Positions 15,185 to 15,285 of a stretch of 15,285 nt of DNA are shown piece by piece; position 1 is the first letter of the stretch; every line of letters starts with the position of its first letter. Position numbers and translations under genes: made by a program. The notes beneath the pieces were generated by a model, which worked only from the letters and a program-made list of their open reading frames with translations, had not been told where the DNA came from and ran no database searches. The DNA is from CAZSXS01 sp964611385 (GTDB taxonomy: Bacteria; Bacillota; Clostridia; Lachnospirales; CAYPQA01), in contig CAZSXS010000085.1 in the NCBI GenBank assembly GCA_964611385.1, positions 1 to 15,285 of the forward strand, given 5' to 3'.

Positions 15185-15213
15185 ATCATAAGATAAAAAT
15201 GTAAGAATGTCAA
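15185..15213 (-). promoter_or_regulatory. Sigma-A promoter of the glyS T-box transcript
   Basis: TTGACA (15208-15213) and TATGAT (15185-15190) are separated by exactly 17 bp. The transcript would start near 15178, about 15 nt before the possible leader ORF and about 37 nt before the Stem I arm. Confidence 0.85.
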
Positions 15214-15285
15214 GGCCAAATAAATTAGCAGACAGGGCAAACGCATACGAAATATTTTTGATGACAGAGCTTGTTTTTTGACTGT
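15214..15285. other. Region upstream of the glyS promoter, nothing recognised
   Basis: Up to the window edge there is AT-rich sequence without an open frame, hairpin or start site that can be supported. It may hold the end of a neighbouring transcription unit. Confidence 0.4.

Overview
The window looks like chromosomal DNA from a low-to-moderate G+C Firmicute, probably an anaerobic Clostridia relative of the Desulfitobacterium/Desulfosporosinus type. The grounds are strong AGGAGG-type ribosome binding sites, sigma-A promoters, a T-box leader on a homodimeric-type glycyl-tRNA synthetase gene, a DUF2975/small-Xre gene pair and a VanS-like two-component pair. The genus is an inference; no rRNA or other lineage marker is present.

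Layout. 1-1527 (minus): a two-component pair, an OmpR-type response regulator followed by the N-terminal 283 codons of its histidine kinase, which runs off the window. 1744-3092 (plus): a bicovalent-flavin (BBE-like) oxidoreductase gene broken by a single-base frameshift near 2020-2035. 3093-3478: convergent intergenic space with a perfect 16-bp hairpin. 3479-8159 (minus): a probable operon led by a good sigma-A promoter (8186-8214), with two ABC half-exporters overlapping by 4 nt and then an unusual fusion of an N-terminal Xre-type HTH to a C-terminal CheY-like receiver. 8315-8481: a 3' remnant of an IS5-family transposase. 8482-10505 (plus): a methyl-accepting chemotaxis protein (MCP) gene that lost its 5' end at the IS junction and also carries a frameshift and a nonsense codon; it encodes a chain of HAMP-like repeats. 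10590-10641: a bidirectional terminator. 10673-13041 (minus): an operon of a DUF2975 membrane protein, a small Xre regulator and a DUF4153/DUF4173 membrane protein whose N-terminus is made of seven 18-bp repeats. 13042-13390: a consensus promoter, a 19-bp palindrome and a perfect 27-bp hairpin. 13391-15213 (minus): glyS, preceded by a complete glycine T-box riboswitch and its promoter.

How the genes relate. The ABC pair probably works as a heterodimer, and the HTH-receiver protein could link a phosphorelay or chemotaxis-type signal to transcription. Its linker carries a peptide (LNQLEVDALLKG) that closely resembles the CheY-binding N-terminus of the flagellar switch protein FliM (LSQxEIDALLxG). 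That is the most novel signal in the window. The T-box senses uncharged tRNA-Gly: specifier GGC and UGGA antiterminator bulge are both visible. Three genes are damaged or partial (oxidoreductase, MCP, transposase), so 1.7-3.1 kb and 8.3-10.5 kb are decaying accessory DNA between intact housekeeping and membrane operons.
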